Source: Brassica napus
Lineage: Eukaryota > Streptophyta > Magnoliopsida > Brassicales > Brassicaceae
Assembly: GCF_020379485.1 (NCBI RefSeq)
Contig: NC_063437.1
Span: forward strand, 2,046,001-2,110,000
Direction: 5' to 3'
Length of the DNA stretch: 64,000 nt
Of the stretch, positions 35,601 to 48,457 are shown piece by piece. Under the pieces are notes generated by a model. That model ran no database searches, was not told the origin of the DNA, and worked only from the letters and a program-made list of their open reading frames with translations. The first letter of the stretch is position 1; each line of letters opens with the position of its first letter. The position numbers and the translations under genes were made by a program.

Positions 35601-36837
35601 CTTGTTTTGTTTCTTTTCGTTATGTCGTTCCTTTCTCTTGAACATCGAACATTCTTGATCCCTGAGCATTGTAATTGAGTTGTTTCGGTTTACTATGCAA
35701 ATAATATTACAGAATTAAAATTTTAATTCTTTTTATTTACTTCGACTCAACATTACTGGTAATATACTCTTGTTTGGAAATTTCGCTAGGTGTTGTACAT
35801 AACTTGAATAGGCCTACTGAATGGTGAAAATATCAAAAATTATCAGAGATTTATTTTTGCCAGCACATGCGCGCATAATTCTCTTATTACTTTTTAATAA
35901 ATATATATTAGTTTAAAAATTGAAATTTTAATTCAAATATTAAATTTATACTATTTTATGAATCTTTTAGTTTCTTAATTTTACTTTTACTGATTTAAAA
36001 CATTATTTTGGATAAAACATTAATATATTAATTTAAAATATGTTGTTATCTAATTAAATAAACATATATCTAATTGTTAATATAAAGTGATGTTATCAGA
36101 CAAAATGTAAGGCTATGAATATGATGCAGTGCAAAAGCACAAGAAACACAAGAGGAATAGTCTTCAGTTTTATCTGCACTTTTTGTTTATTCATCATTAA
36201 TATGCAGAACAAAAAGAAAATAATATAATATTTTGTAAACTGTTTGTAAATAATTTTATATGTAAAAATAAAATTGTCCCGCAAACATAGCAAAAACATA
36301 TATTTTTACTTGACATATTCATAAATTTAACATAATTTTCTGTATAAATATTTATTTAGCTACACTAAATAATCTTATGTAATATTTAAATAAATAGAAA
36401 AACATATATGGCTGGTTTGATTTTTCTTATTGATAATAATTAACATAAATAGAATAAATAACATTTATTTGCAAAAATTAAATTTCATCTTATAAGATTT
36501 TTATAGAAATCAGTTAAATGAATTCATGAATTTTATTAATTGATTATATATATATTTATAAATTTAAATAGTTATTTTATTATCATTCATATTTTAGACA
36601 ATGAAATATCATATATCATTTCTTTTTTTTCCATCATACATACATGTATATATATATTATAAGACATTCATGTATTTTATCCTTTGTTTAACTGGTTTTT
36701 CATATTTCAGGTTATATATATCCCCAAAAATAATTGAAAAATAAAAGTACATTTTCAATTTGTTTCTTAAGTGAATTATAAATTTTTTTAATATGTTAAA
36801 AATAAGATATTTGGAGTTTAGACAAGGAAAACTTATA
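35601..36837. other. AT-rich intergenic DNA
   Basis: No coding region, RNA gene or clear terminal repeat seen. The minus-strand frame 36096-36299 is not supported by any domain. Confidence 0.4.
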
Positions 36838-37418
36838 CTCCCTCTGTTTTTATTTGTAGGTAGTTTAACATAAAAGCACGCAGATTAAGACTTCTTAACT
36901 TTTTAGAAATCAGCAAAGAAAACACGTTGCTTTATCTATAACACATTTATTTTGTCTGGAATAAATGTTGTTATGGTCACGTATCAATTTATTTTTATGA
37001 TTTATTGTCTTCTTATGAGGTACATTAATTATTTCAAAACATCAAAACAAAACATACATAGAATAGAAATAAAAACAAAGATTAAAAAAACTTAGGACAA
37101 TTAATCTTCAATATAGCCAATATAGTGTCTTCAATTTCTCTGTCGGGATGAAGCTCTCCAATATCATAATGCATCTTATTCAAGTCAAATGGCCGAGTGA
37201 ACATCTGCAAGTTTGATTGTGTTTTGTTGATGTTTTGAACATTTTCTGTTTTGTTTTCTTTTTGATCTTTTTCATCTTCTTGTTCCATTATTTTCTGAAG
37301 AAAAAAATAGTTAAATGTTTTTTAATTATATTATTTTATTGCTTTGGATTCTGCAACATCTTATATTGTGAAACAAATCTATTTTGCTAAAACTACCTAC
37401 AAATAAAAACAGAGGGAG
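36838..37418. mobile_element. Stowaway-like (Tc1/mariner) element, 581 bp
   Basis: About 29 bp of perfect terminal inverted repeat begins CTCCCTCTGTTTTTATTTGT. TA dinucleotides flank both ends (36836-36837 and 37419-37420). This is the classic Stowaway/mariner pattern. A 68-codon minus-strand frame at 37082-37288 lies in the middle. It is not recognisable as a transposase domain but is longer than most Stowaway interiors. Confidence 0.88.
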
Positions 37419-38014
37419 TAACAAACATTAGAGAAATTATTGCAAATATGTTATGCACAAACAAAAATACTCTATATTAACCTTTTCAATTTAATTGTAT
37501 GTTGGAATTGTATTTATTTTTATGTAGTGTTAAATTTTCATTAACTAGTTCGATCTACATTTGTTCAGTAAATTATTTGATCTGTATATGTTTACTTGAT
37601 ATGCATTGTATGTTTGATCCGCATATTTTTTTGATCTGCGTTCCCATTAATTGTCGGTAGTGTTTCCTATTGGTACAGTAACAAAAACGAGTCATTGGTC
37701 CCTTGTTCTGAGTGTTTATCTGAGAAAGAATAGTTTAGTATCATCGAGACTAGTGGCCTAGAAAACATCGTATGGGTCAATGATCAAGAAAGTTTTGTTC
37801 AGAAAAGAAAAAGTATAAAGACAAAAGGTAGAACACTGATTGAGACATATAAGCCTTTTTGGTTAAAGAGAACACTAATATGTACCTGTTCAACGTGTGT
37901 AACGTGTGTTGTGTCCGAAACACTTGAAAAAGAATATCTGTTTTATCTATTTAATAGAGTAATCAAGTGCGCTATCATCATTCACATAACAACTTCGCCT
38001 GAGAGACAAGACAG

Positions 38015-39679
38015 ATGCCGATCAGCGAGAGAGTTCTGAAGCAGGTTGCAGCCTTTCCAGTTGTTTTAGCCATCGTTTGCTATTTCTTCTGGCCATCAAT
38101 CATCGCGCCGGACCTCCTAAAGGGCACGAAGGACGTTCTCCAAGTGGCTAAGACCATTCCTCTCCCTGGTGATGGACCAGAGAGCTTAGAATTTGATTCA
38201 CAAGGTGAAGGCCCTTACGTTGGCGTCACTGACGGTCGCATCCTCAAATGGCGCGGTGAAGAGCTAGGATGGGTTGAGTTTGCCTACTCTTCTCCTCACA
38301 GGTTCATTCCTAACAAAAAGTTGCCAACCTTCCTATGTTTTCGTTGTTCCATAATTAGTCGTCCAATATATTTTCATCAATGTTCAACAAATCATTAAGT
38401 AGTAATTAAACGTTTTATAGGGGATTAGGATATAGGTGCGCCTATACACTGTCTAAACCGATTTTGAAAGATAGTTCTAAAAATCTTTTTGCTTAAGACT
38501 AATTTATTTATGACCGATTTGTTAGAACATTGCTTTTCATTACCTTGCTAATGAATCTGACCCCCCTTTTGTTTTGGTGAGTGAAGAGATAACTGTTCGA
38601 GGCATAAAGTAGTTCCAAGTTGCGGGAGACCATTGGGACTTAGCTTCCATAAGGAAACAGGAGATTTGTACTTCTGTGATGGTTACTTTGGGGTCATGAA
38701 GGTCGGACCAGAGGGAGGCTTGGCCGAGTTAGTTGTTGATGAAGCCGAAGGTCACAAAGTCATGTTTGCGAACCAAATGGATATAGACCAAGAGGAAGAC
38801 GTCTTCTACTTCAATGATAGCAGCGATAAATACCACTTCGAGTAATTAAAATACACCTTCGTTAATTTACAGAGATTCACGGTCTTAATATTTTTTTTAT
38901 CTGGTTGGTAATATTAGCAAAACGTGGAAATGACAATAAAAATAAAATGAATAATAAATAAACTATAGTATAGATTAACAGAATGTGACGACATAGCTAA
39001 TATATCTAAAATATGATCGTATATTATATAAAAAAAACATATATACATGTAACCAACTTGTGTATGTGTTATGTTTGTTTTGTTGGACAGGCAAGTGTTC
39101 TACGTGTATATGTCAGGGGAGAAGACAGGAAGAGTAATTAGATACGATATGAAGAAGAAAGAGGCCACAGTTATAATGGACAAACTTCATTTACCTAATG
39201 GTTTAGCTCTAAGCAAGGACGGATCTTTTGTACTCACCTGCGAAAGTGGTACAAATACTATCCACAGAATATGGGTCAAAGGTCCCAAAGCCGGGACCAA
39301 CGAGGTTTTTGCAAAGATCCCGGGTCCTATGGACAATATCCGACGCACGCCGACAGGAGATTTTTGGGTCGCACTGCATTCCAAAGACAGTTTGTTCACT
39401 CGTGTGTTTCTAAGTCACTCTTTTATTGGAAAGTTTTTCATCAAAACGCTGAAGATGGAGACTGCGATTCATCTCGTTAATGGAGGGAAACCTCATGGAA
39501 TCCTTGTGAAACTCTCTGGAGAGACAGGAGAGATTCTTGAGATACTTGAGGACAGTGAAGGGAAGACGATGAAGTATGTTAGTGAAGCATATGAGAGAGA
39601 AGATGGCAAGTTATGGATTGGGTCTGTGTATTGGCCGGCCGTTTGGGTTCTTGATAAATCTGTTTACGATCTCAAATGA
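38015..39679 (+). CDS. SSL8: strictosidine synthase-like protein, SSL8-like copy 2 (376 aa)
   Basis: Exons 38015-38301, 38587-38841 and 39091-39679 have exactly the same lengths (287, 255 and 589 bp) and splice phases as copy 1. The protein is intact and about 95% identical to copy 1 (about 20 substitutions counted by eye, 13 of them in exon 3). It has the same N-terminal hydrophobic anchor, the same propeller landmarks, and TMK at the STR catalytic Glu position. About 360 bp upstream and roughly 1.4 kb downstream are also shared with copy 1, so this is a segmental duplication and not a retrocopy. Exon 3 ends VWVLDKSVYDLK here and VWVLDNSVYGLK in copy 1. Confidence 0.9.
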
Positions 39680-42517
39680 GTTACCAGAAAGTAATAATTT
39701 GGTGGTATGATCTTCTTTTTAACTTGTGCGAAGACATGCATCTTCTTTTGTATTTTCTTGTTGTTGTGTGAGTGGACTTTGATTCTGAAGTAATTTGGTT
39801 AAGTTGAGTTGTTTAATGGAGTTTTGTGGGATTTTATAAATTTGTCAGGTGATTAAAAAGAAAATTGTGTTTGTCCGGCGTGACTATGTCTTCGAGAAAC
39901 TTTGACAAGTATATAAACTCGACGACTAGGGGGACAAGATACCCAAGAATTGCTAGTCTTGATAACAATCGGTAGTCGGTTCCAACCTCAACAATTTCTA
40001 TAGCTTTTTCTCATGCCTGAAATTTATAAGGGTCCTATTTCATCCAAGACGAACAATTATTTCAAAAAAACTATCTCAACTATCAAATTAAAGCTGAAAT
40101 CAATTTTTACTGAAATAATTTTGGTCAACCATCTATAAATATATATTAGAAAAAATACTTTCTCATAATTTGAAAACATTTAAAAATTAGCACCAAAGAT
40201 ATACACAAAATCAAAATATACCCAAAAATCTGTGATAAACTATAAATATCCAACATCGCAAAATATATCCAAAAACCAAAACTAGATCGAATACATACAT
40301 AATTTAATTTATTAATTATTTTTGGTGTCACAATATATTTTAAAATCTCAATTTTGTTTTGTTTTCTTGGGGTTTTTCGTATATTTTAAGTTTTGAGTAT
40401 ATTTTATTATTTAATATATTTAAATATTCTAGTTATTTGAATATATTTTAGTTTTAATAATTTATATATATCTCCGGATTTTAAGTATATTTTTGAGGTT
40501 TTGGGTATTTAAATTTTTTCTTTTGGTTTTGGTTATTATTTTAGGCTTTTGCGTATTTATATATTTTTGGTTGTATTTTATTTTATTATTTTTTCTTTTT
40601 ATATTTATAGATATTTGACCGACACTATTTTGGTCAGGGTTGATTTTGGTTTTTGTATTTGATAGTTCATGTAGTTTATTTGAAACAAATATTAACTTGA
40701 GATGAAATAAGCACGGTGCCAAAAGTCAGGTAGAAAGTGGCACGACGAAAATTGATGAGGTTAGAATTGATTCTTTTCCCGCTCCCATGAGGCCCGAGTT
40801 GGTATAATTGATTTGACTTTACTTGATATAATTAATATATTGGTTAAACAATATTCTAATTATTAATTTGTTTAACGTTTTTTCATATAATGATTTACGA
40901 TGATTTATGATGTATATCTTGTTAGGGTTCTAGGTTATATTTTCCTTTTTGCTTGCATCCTATAATTAAGAACTACACTACTTGAACTGGTTCCTGATCT
41001 GAAGTTTAGTTTGATTAACCTTCTAAATGTGAGTTAGTACTAGATTTTAAAATGTAACTTAAGCTCCTGCCACTTTTTAAATTTAATGCACCACCAAAAG
41101 TTAGCAAAAAAAAAAAGTTCTGCTAAATGCTAAAGCCTATCTCATATTTTGTTTCTTTCAAAATACATAATCAGTGAAAGAAAACAATACATTCAAAAGA
41201 ATTAGTTATTAATTTTAGTGCTTGGTGCAACATAATCAGTGGTTGGTCTGACGGTCAAATATATCTGGTGATTTTTTGGGCAACTTTTCTGATGGTTTGT
41301 TGTGTCTCTAACTTTTTTTATGCATGTGCATACTTGAACTGATTTTGTCTGTTTTCCTTATGTGCTCTTCTGATTACATCTCAGAAGTGGTTGTAAAGTG
41401 TTAAAGGGTCAATTAAACGTTCAGCATATGAATGGTGATTGGTATCTAGTGTTTGTAGGCTTCTTGTTTGCGCATCCAACTACATACCAATTATCCTTCT
41501 TCACAAGCAAAGTTATATTTGTTGACTTGATCCGAGGCCTATATTGCATACTTATTTCGAAGGAATTGTTAATCTTTTTATTTAAAATATTGTTTCAGCA
41601 TTTTTTCGGTAAGGAAGTCCTGAATACAAAAGCTAACATTTGTGATCTTTACTTTTTTGCTTAAAATATGCATCGTCTGAAAAGTGAATATTGTTAGCTG
41701 AGATATCAGTTGCGAAAAGATTATGGCGGCGACTTGAATTAATTATGTCCCGTTAAACATAATTGTCTCCGGATAAAAAATGATGGTCAAATCTTTATAT
41801 ATTGAAAAATGTTCTTATTTTTGGACTGATTTAGCTATTATCTTTTCAAAAAGATGTATGCTTAGTTGATTTTATAAATACTAAAAATAGATTAAATTTT
41901 AATACTAAATATCTTATTTTATGTAATTATTATTTTTAATTACTAGTGCTAATAAGTATAATTAATATTTTTTAAGTTTGTAACTTTTCATAATTAACTA
42001 ATAAAAATATATAAAAGCATAAAACATAATTTTAAAAAGCAAATTTTAAAAAATATATTTCTAGTACAGAGGGATTAATATATACATATATATATCAAAA
42101 GCCAAACAAATTGTAATTAACAATGAAAATGGCCATTCGTCTAGTTGTAAAACTGTAGTGAGTGGAGAAAGATTTTTTTCTTACTTTAATGTGATTCGTG
42201 TCTGTAAAAGATGTCCGAGGATTCGGTGATGTGATCATGTGGAATGAGGGGGCACCCGCCCTTTTCCCTTTACCCTTTCCCAGCTTTAAATATTTTGCAT
42301 GATCAGTTCTCAAAATAATATAGTAGCTATAAAATTACAGTATTCTGACTAATCATACGTGTAGGTTGTCAGAAAACAAAAGAGTCTAATCATACGTGTA
42401 GGTTGTCAAAAAGATATTTTACTTTGTCTTCTCTTGGGTTTGCATCATTTTGCATTGAAATTTTATATGAGAGAGGATTTGTGTAAGCATATTTTTTTTG
42501 TTAGCATATTATATAAG
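39680..42517. repeat. 3' flank of SSL8 copy 2, homologous to copy 1 flank
   Basis: Homologous to 17421 to about 18800, interrupted by a long-TIR element (about 40030-40715) and by an unassigned stretch around 41220-41780 that copy 1 lacks. At 42517 the homology is cut by a MULE-like element and resumes at 44088. No gene is supported; the frame at 41398-41664 has no recognisable domain. Confidence 0.65.
40030..40715. mobile_element. long-TIR MULE-like element in SSL8 copy 2 flank
   Basis: The left arm (about 40034-40130) contains CCTATTTCAT, then ACTATCTCAACTATCAAAT and ATAATTTTGGTCAACC. The reverse complement of the right arm (about 40618-40712) carries matching phrases in the same order. 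The interior is AT-rich with no gene. The homologous flank of copy 1 lacks the segment, which supports an insertion. The exact ends and the target duplication are unclear. Confidence 0.6.
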
Positions 42518-44087
42518 GGGAAATTAGGTGGTATAACCATGAAAAAAATCATAATTCATCAACTAGCCATTTTCCTTACCAAACCTATACACACTGTTAT
42601 AAATCTATATTAATATTGTAATACTCTTTGTATCTACTGGTTTAGCCTGCTAACAAAAAAAAATAAAAAAAATTCTTAACTCACCAAAAGTAAATTGTAG
42701 ACTACCCACAACTTCGAAAGGCGAAGAAGACGCCACCACTAGTTCTCAAAGAAGTTTTGTAGAAGAGAAGATTGGTTAGGAAGCTTTGTCAGAGACGAAA
42801 TGGGGAGGCTTCTCAGATTCCAAAGCGACAGTCGTGAAGATGCTAGAATATGTACGTATTTGGTTTGAAGTAAATCTATGTCTCGTGTTGGAAAAGATGA
42901 ACAGTTTTTTTTATTATGTTTTATTCTATTATATTCATATAGAATAGAAATGTAAAACAAAATATATTTTTTATGCGATAAATTCTATTTCATTTGACGG
43001 TTACTAAAATTGTTCTATTTTGCTTAGAAAAATATTTTGATATTTGGGTTTAGGGTTTACATTTGGATTAGGGTTTACATTTAGATTAGGATTTAGTGAT
43101 TAGAATTTAGGGTTTAGTATTTATAAGGTGAGAAAGTATGGTTGAAATCAGTTTTAAATTCTTTAATGCAATCATACACATTTCATAATTTCACCATTGG
43201 TATTATGTTATTTATTATGTTCCATTCTATTTGGATTTAGAATTTATATTTGGCTTAATGGTTTATATTTAGGTTTAGGGTTTACATTTGGATTAGGGTT
43301 TAGTGATTAGAATTTAGGGTTTAGTATTTATAAGGTGAGTGAGTATGGTTGAAATCATCATTAACTTCTTAGTGCAATCATAGACATTTCATAATTTCAT
43401 CATTTGTACTATGTTATTTGTTATGTTCCATTCTATTTGGGTTTAGAGTTTGTATTGGGGTTAATGGTTTATATTTAGGTTTATGGTTTATTGATTAGGA
43501 TTTAGGGTCTAATGTTCTATTTTGTTTATAAATACATTTTGATATTTGGGTTTAGGGTTTACATTTGGATTAGGGTTTAGAGATTATAATTTAGGATTTA
43601 GTATTTATAAGGTGAAAAAGTATGGTTGAAATCATCTTAACATCTTTCATGCAATCATAGACATTTCATAATTTCACCATTTGTACTATGTTATTTATTT
43701 TGTTACATTCTATTTGGGTTTAGATTTTATATTTGGGTTCATGGCTTATTTTTAGGTTTAAGTTTTACTGATTAACATTTATGATTTAATTTAGGGGTTG
43801 AGTTGGAATTGAGATAATGTTTAATATCTAGATTTTATAGGTTTAGATGGAGTTGATGTCTTATGATATTTTGGTGTTATGGAATAGAATGTTTAAGTTT
43901 TGATATGCACCACAAAAAATGAAAAATGATGTCATCTACTCTCACTTACAACTGAAACCGACAACTTGCTGTGTTAAAGGGTATAAGCGGGTAGAAAGAA
44001 ACCAAAAAGCTTAACAATGAATTATGTCAAAATCATTGCTAGTTCCTTAATTTGACACTCAAAAATGGCTATCTCATCAATAAGCCC
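42518..44087. mobile_element. MULE-like element (1.57 kb) with 9-bp target duplication
   Basis: The identical 9-mer TTATATAAG flanks both sides (42509-42517 and 44088-44096), the duplication size of Mutator-like elements. The ends start GGGAAATTAG and, reverse-complemented, GGGCTTATTG, so terminal inverted repeats are very short, as in non-TIR (VANDAL-like) MULEs. The homologous flank of SSL8 copy 1 runs through this point without interruption (around 18800), giving an empty site. The interior contains three copies of a telomere-like (ttagggttt) repeat and no transposase. Confidence 0.8.
43030..43800. repeat. three-copy repeat rich in tttagggttt motifs
   Basis: A unit of about 230-280 bp starts near 43045, 43275 and 43550. 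Each has gggtttagggtttacatttgga, then gattagaatttagg, then a stretch ending in tttcataatttcaccattt. The first part resembles degenerate plant telomere repeats (TTTAGGG), but the spacing is irregular. It lies inside the MULE-like element. Confidence 0.65.
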
Positions 44088-44190
44088 TTATATAAGTATC
44101 TTTTTCTATTTTAAATAACTATATTCTAAATTTTCCTTAAGTTTACATATAAAGCTCGATTGTCAAGTGTTGTAAAAACTGTATAGAGAA

Positions 44191-47100
44191 TTTCGGTTGT
44201 CTTATCCATCATTTGTTATTTCTTCTGGCCATCAATCACATGTGTTGGACCACCTAAAGGGCACGAAAGACGTTCTCCAAGTGACTAAGACAATTCCTCT
44301 CCGTGGCGATGGACCAGAGAGTTTAGAGTTTGATTTACAAGGTGAAGGCCCTTATCTAGGAGTCACATACGGTCACATCCTTAAATGGCGAGGCAAAGAG
44401 CTAGGCTGGGTTGAGTTCACGTACACTTCTCCTCACATGTTCAATCCTAACAAAAAAAAGTGCCAACCTTCCTATGTTATCATTATTCCATGTTTACTGG
44501 TCCAATGAATTTTTCATTAATGTTCAACAAATCACTATGTGTTAATTAAGCGTTTATAGTGGATTAGTGTCTAAATAAACACCTAAACCTTATCTAAACC
44601 GATTTTAAAAATAGTCTAAGAATCATTTTGTTTATGAACGATCATTTTAAAATTGATTTATTAGAACATTGATTTTCATTAACCTTCCTTCTGAATGTGA
44701 CCCGTTTTCTTTTTGGTCAGTAAAGAGATCATTGTTCGAGGCATAAAGTAGTTCCAAGTTGTGGGAGACCATTGGGACTTAGCTTCCATAAGAAAACCTG
44801 AGATTACTACTTTTGTGATGGTTACTTTGGGGTCATAACTCATGAAGGTTGGACCAGAAGGAGGCTTGGCCGAGTTAGTTGTTGATGAAGCCGATGGTCC
44901 CAAGGTCATGTTTGCGTACCAAATGAATATATATCAAGCAGACGTCTTCTATCTCAGTGTTAGCAGCGATACAAATCACTTCGAGTAATTAAAACTACAC
45001 CTTCATTTATTTACATTTACGGTCTTAATATTTTCTTTGGTTGGTAACATTAGCAAACGTGAAAAGCGGATAATAAATAAATAATAATTTGTAAAATATA
45101 TTAGTAGAGCATTGGGGAACCATAATGTGATGTAGCTAATAGATCTAAACGTGATTTTGAACATATATACTTACTGGTTGAATCCAGAATATTTATTTAT
45201 TGGGTGAAGTGTCGATTATAAAATGGAAACAGTCGAAAGGTGCATTCGAACTTGGGTTGTTATGGGTGCACTTGCAAAATACAACGTTTTCACCTATTCT
45301 AACAGAATTTATTTGTTATTTGACACGAAAATTACAATATAAATAATTTGTTTTGGTGCACATGCTCCATTGATCATTTGTAAAACACTACAAGAAAAAT
45401 GGGTTTTATTAGCGGACGGAAAACGCTATCTAACGATACGATAGCGGTTTTAGAAACGCTGTATCATCGCCCGTCATAATAGGTCAAGTACATTAGATAG
45501 CAGTTTTTTGCATTGCTATTATATTGCGACAAACAATAGCGTTTTATTGCAAGCAATTAAATATTTTTTTATAACGTTTTTTTATTGTTATTATTTACCT
45601 TACTAAAAATAAAAAAAAATAATAAAAAATTTTAAAAGATATTTATAAATCGAAATTGGTTACAAAATTAAAGACCGGTACACCAAATAAACCAAACTTA
45701 ACAATTTTTTTTTAACAAAATAAAAGCTAAACCTAACAGAAAAACCTAGTCTATGCCTCCATGAACGGGCCACAACGCCGTATACATCCCGTCGTCCTCC
45801 TCCTCCATTTGTCGTCGCCGTCCTCCTCCATTGCTGTGTCGACCAAGCTCTCGCGTCTCGGTCTTCTCTCCTTCTCCTCCACCACCACGACTAGCTTTCT
45901 CTGCCATCTCCATGGAACTACTTCAGATCCGGTGTGTCAACGAAGCCCTCCTCACGTCTCTGTCTTCTCTTCTTCTCCGCCTATCTTCTTCTTCTTCTTT
46001 CTGGGTTCCACCTCCACCACCACCTGTAGCTTCTTCTGCCATCTCCACACCACGGCTTCTTCAGATCTCGGGCTCCGTCGCAAGATGTTGTTGATTTCGT
46101 TGGCTTCCTTTCCCTACAAAAGAATCCAACACAAACACAATTAGAAAATGAGAAGCCAACACATGAACTTTATCAATCTTAAAACCAAAAAAAAAAAGAG
46201 GATTGAATAGAAACAGAGATGGTCGTAAGGAAGGAGAAGATAGAAGAGAGATTGATAATTTTTTAGAAAGAGAAGATGAAAGATCTACAAATCTGAAAAA
46301 GAAAAAGAACAGACCTGAACCGTCGGATTTAATCTCATCCAACGGATGAAGAGGTGATCCATGTGCTTAAAATTCTGACCAATAAGAACTCTTCATCATT
46401 CTTGCACACTAAAAAGGAACTTGTATTGTTTTTGGTTATTTATACATGTATTTTAATTTAAAAAATTTAAAACATATGAATATTTAAATGATTATGTTTC
46501 AAGTTTCTAAGTCTTAAATAATGCTTACGTGCTTGTAGTTATGACTAAATTTATATAATTAAAATTTCAAAATTGCATCTTAGTGTTTATGTTTATGAGT
46601 TTAGAGTTTGGAGTTTGGAGTTTATGATTTATATGTAAGATTTTATGTTATGAGTTTAAGAAACATTGGATTTAAAGAGTACACTTAATATTTGTGGTTA
46701 AAGTTTAAATTTAAATTTGAAGTTTATATATTAGTGGATGTATGGTTTATGCTGAAATTTTAGGGTATAGAGTTTGATAGGAGATTTAAGGTTTATGTGT
46801 TTGAAAGTTATATATTAAGATTAAGAAAAAATTGAGTTTAGGTTTAAGATTTGAAGTTATAATATGAAAATATTAGAGTTTTAAGTTTGTGTTTAGAGTT
46901 TAGGGTTCAAAAACTTGTTTAGGGTTTAGGGATTCAAAAAGCCAAATATAGCGTTTTATTATATTTTGCTATTAAAGATATGCTATCATAGCGTTTTTAA
47001 ATAAACTACTTTATCATAGCGTTTCCAAATATACAAACGCTATCTAAAATTAAGCGGTATGTCAACCATAGCAGAAAAGCAAAAAACGCTATCCCGTACT

Positions 47101-47689
47101 GCTATCAAAACTCATTTTTCTTGTAGTGAAACCTTTAAGTCATTATGTAACTATCATGTGTATGTATGTGTTTTTTGGTGCAAATGTTAAGAATGTTACG
47201 TTTGTTTTGTTGGACAGGCACGTAATCTACGTATTCATGTCCGGGGAGAAGACGGCAAGGGTTATTAGATACGATATGAAGAAGAAAGAGGCCACAGTTG
47301 TGATGGACAAACTTTTTTTTTTGGTAATAGTAATGGACAAACTTCATTTACCCAATGGTTTAGATAGTTTGTACTCTCACATGTGAAAGTGTTACAAATA
47401 CTATCCATAGAATATGGGTCAAGGTCAAGGATCCAAAAGCTGGGCCAACGAGGTTTTCACAAAGATCCCGGGTCCTATGGACAATATCCGGCGCACACCT
47501 ATGGGAGATTTAAGGGTCGCATTGCATTCCAAAGACAGTTTGTTCACTCGTGTGTTTCGGAGTCACTCTCTGGTTTGAAAAGTTTTTCGAACAAGACGTT
47601 GAAGGTGGAGAGTGCGATTCATCTCATTAATGGAGGGAAACCTCATGGAATTGTTGTCAAACTCTCTGGAGAGACAGGACTGCTGGGGC
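44191..47689 (+). pseudogene. SSL8-like pseudogene (third copy)
   Basis: Three exon-like blocks (44191-44438, 44726-44984 and 47218-47689) align with the two intact SSL8-like genes. Lesions: the first dozen or so codons including the ATG are missing; a frame shift lies near 44235; the exon 1 splice donor CAGGT has become CATGT; and TGA and TAA stops with frameshifts occur in exon 2 (near 44807-44840). Exon 3 has a duplicated 'MDKL' stretch with an inserted run of T and several frameshifts. Exon 3 is cut off after LSGETG at 47689, where unrelated sequence begins. Intron 2 holds a 1.74-kb CACTA element. No functional protein is possible. Confidence 0.9.
45386..47128. mobile_element. CACTA (En/Spm) element, non-autonomous, 1.74 kb
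   Basis: The ends are CACTACAAGAAAAATGGGTTTT and (reverse complement) CACTACAAGAAAAATGAGTTTT. Each is flanked by AAA, a fitting 3-bp duplication. Subterminal motifs such as aacgctatc and atagcgttt recur near both ends, as CACTA transposases require. The middle (about 45740-46370) is pyrimidine-rich low-complexity DNA with open frames on both strands (45761-46144 plus, 46061-46342 minus) but no recognisable domain. The same intron of the intact copies lacks it. Confidence 0.9.
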
Positions 47690-48449
47690 GGATCTAGAAC
47701 TATTTTCTACCGGGCGGACAATATCATTTATAAAATAATTTTTTTGAAATAAAGATATAACAGCTTACAAATTTGTCCTACGAGATTCTATATTTTTGTA
47801 TTTTTTATCACAACTATGTTTGTTACTTTATCAAATAACTATTTTCAACAAAACAAAAACACAATCATTTAAAAACAGATTACTTATACAATTTCACAAG
47901 CTAGTCTTCACTATCTTCATCACAGAAGAACATTTTTCAATTGTAGTGGTGGCAACAAGTAAAGTCAAATCTAGTTAAAAGACAATAAACTAGACGATGT
48001 GAAAGATGTTATTTGTCTCTACCATCATACATGCAAGATTTCCAAGATCTTTCAGCTTAGAAAATCTTTCAGCTTCACAGATGTTATCAATATAGAAACC
48101 AAGTTGATGTTCAAGAGTCATCCGCTCAATAGGACTAAAATCTGCAGGATAAAAGCCAAACAATCTTATAATTTTCAATTGATCAAACTCATGATGAGTC
48201 TCATATTTCTCAATTTATATCATTGGTTTTTAGTCATTTTAATATTTAAATATTGCATTTAGGAGTTATTAGGAGTTGCATATGTACATATTGCATACAT
48301 AGGGGCTGGAATGAAAATTATGAATTTTGGGGGTAAAAACGGGGGTCTAATCCTCTCAGATAGAAGTCGCGGGGTCCAAATCTAAAGAGACAAAACTTCA
48401 GGGACCATTTGTGAATAAACCACAAAGTTTAGCTTTCTGCAAACGATAT
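47690..48449. other. insertion or rearranged sequence truncating the SSL8 pseudogene
   Basis: Starts CTGCTGGGGCGGATCTAGA, which resembles the GGCGGATCTAGA ends of hAT MITEs such as the one at 26035. No matching right end was found. The rest of SSL exon 3 does not reappear downstream. No gene is supported. Confidence 0.4.
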
Positions 48450-48457
48450 CTCGTGAA

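Noticed and set aside
43030..43800. True interstitial telomere array
   Set aside because: tttaggg words are scattered and degenerate within a 230-280-bp unit, not a head-to-tail heptamer run.
45761..46342. Ser/Pro-rich frames on both strands in the CACTA element
   Set aside because: Low-complexity pyrimidine-rich DNA without a recognisable domain; described instead as element interior.
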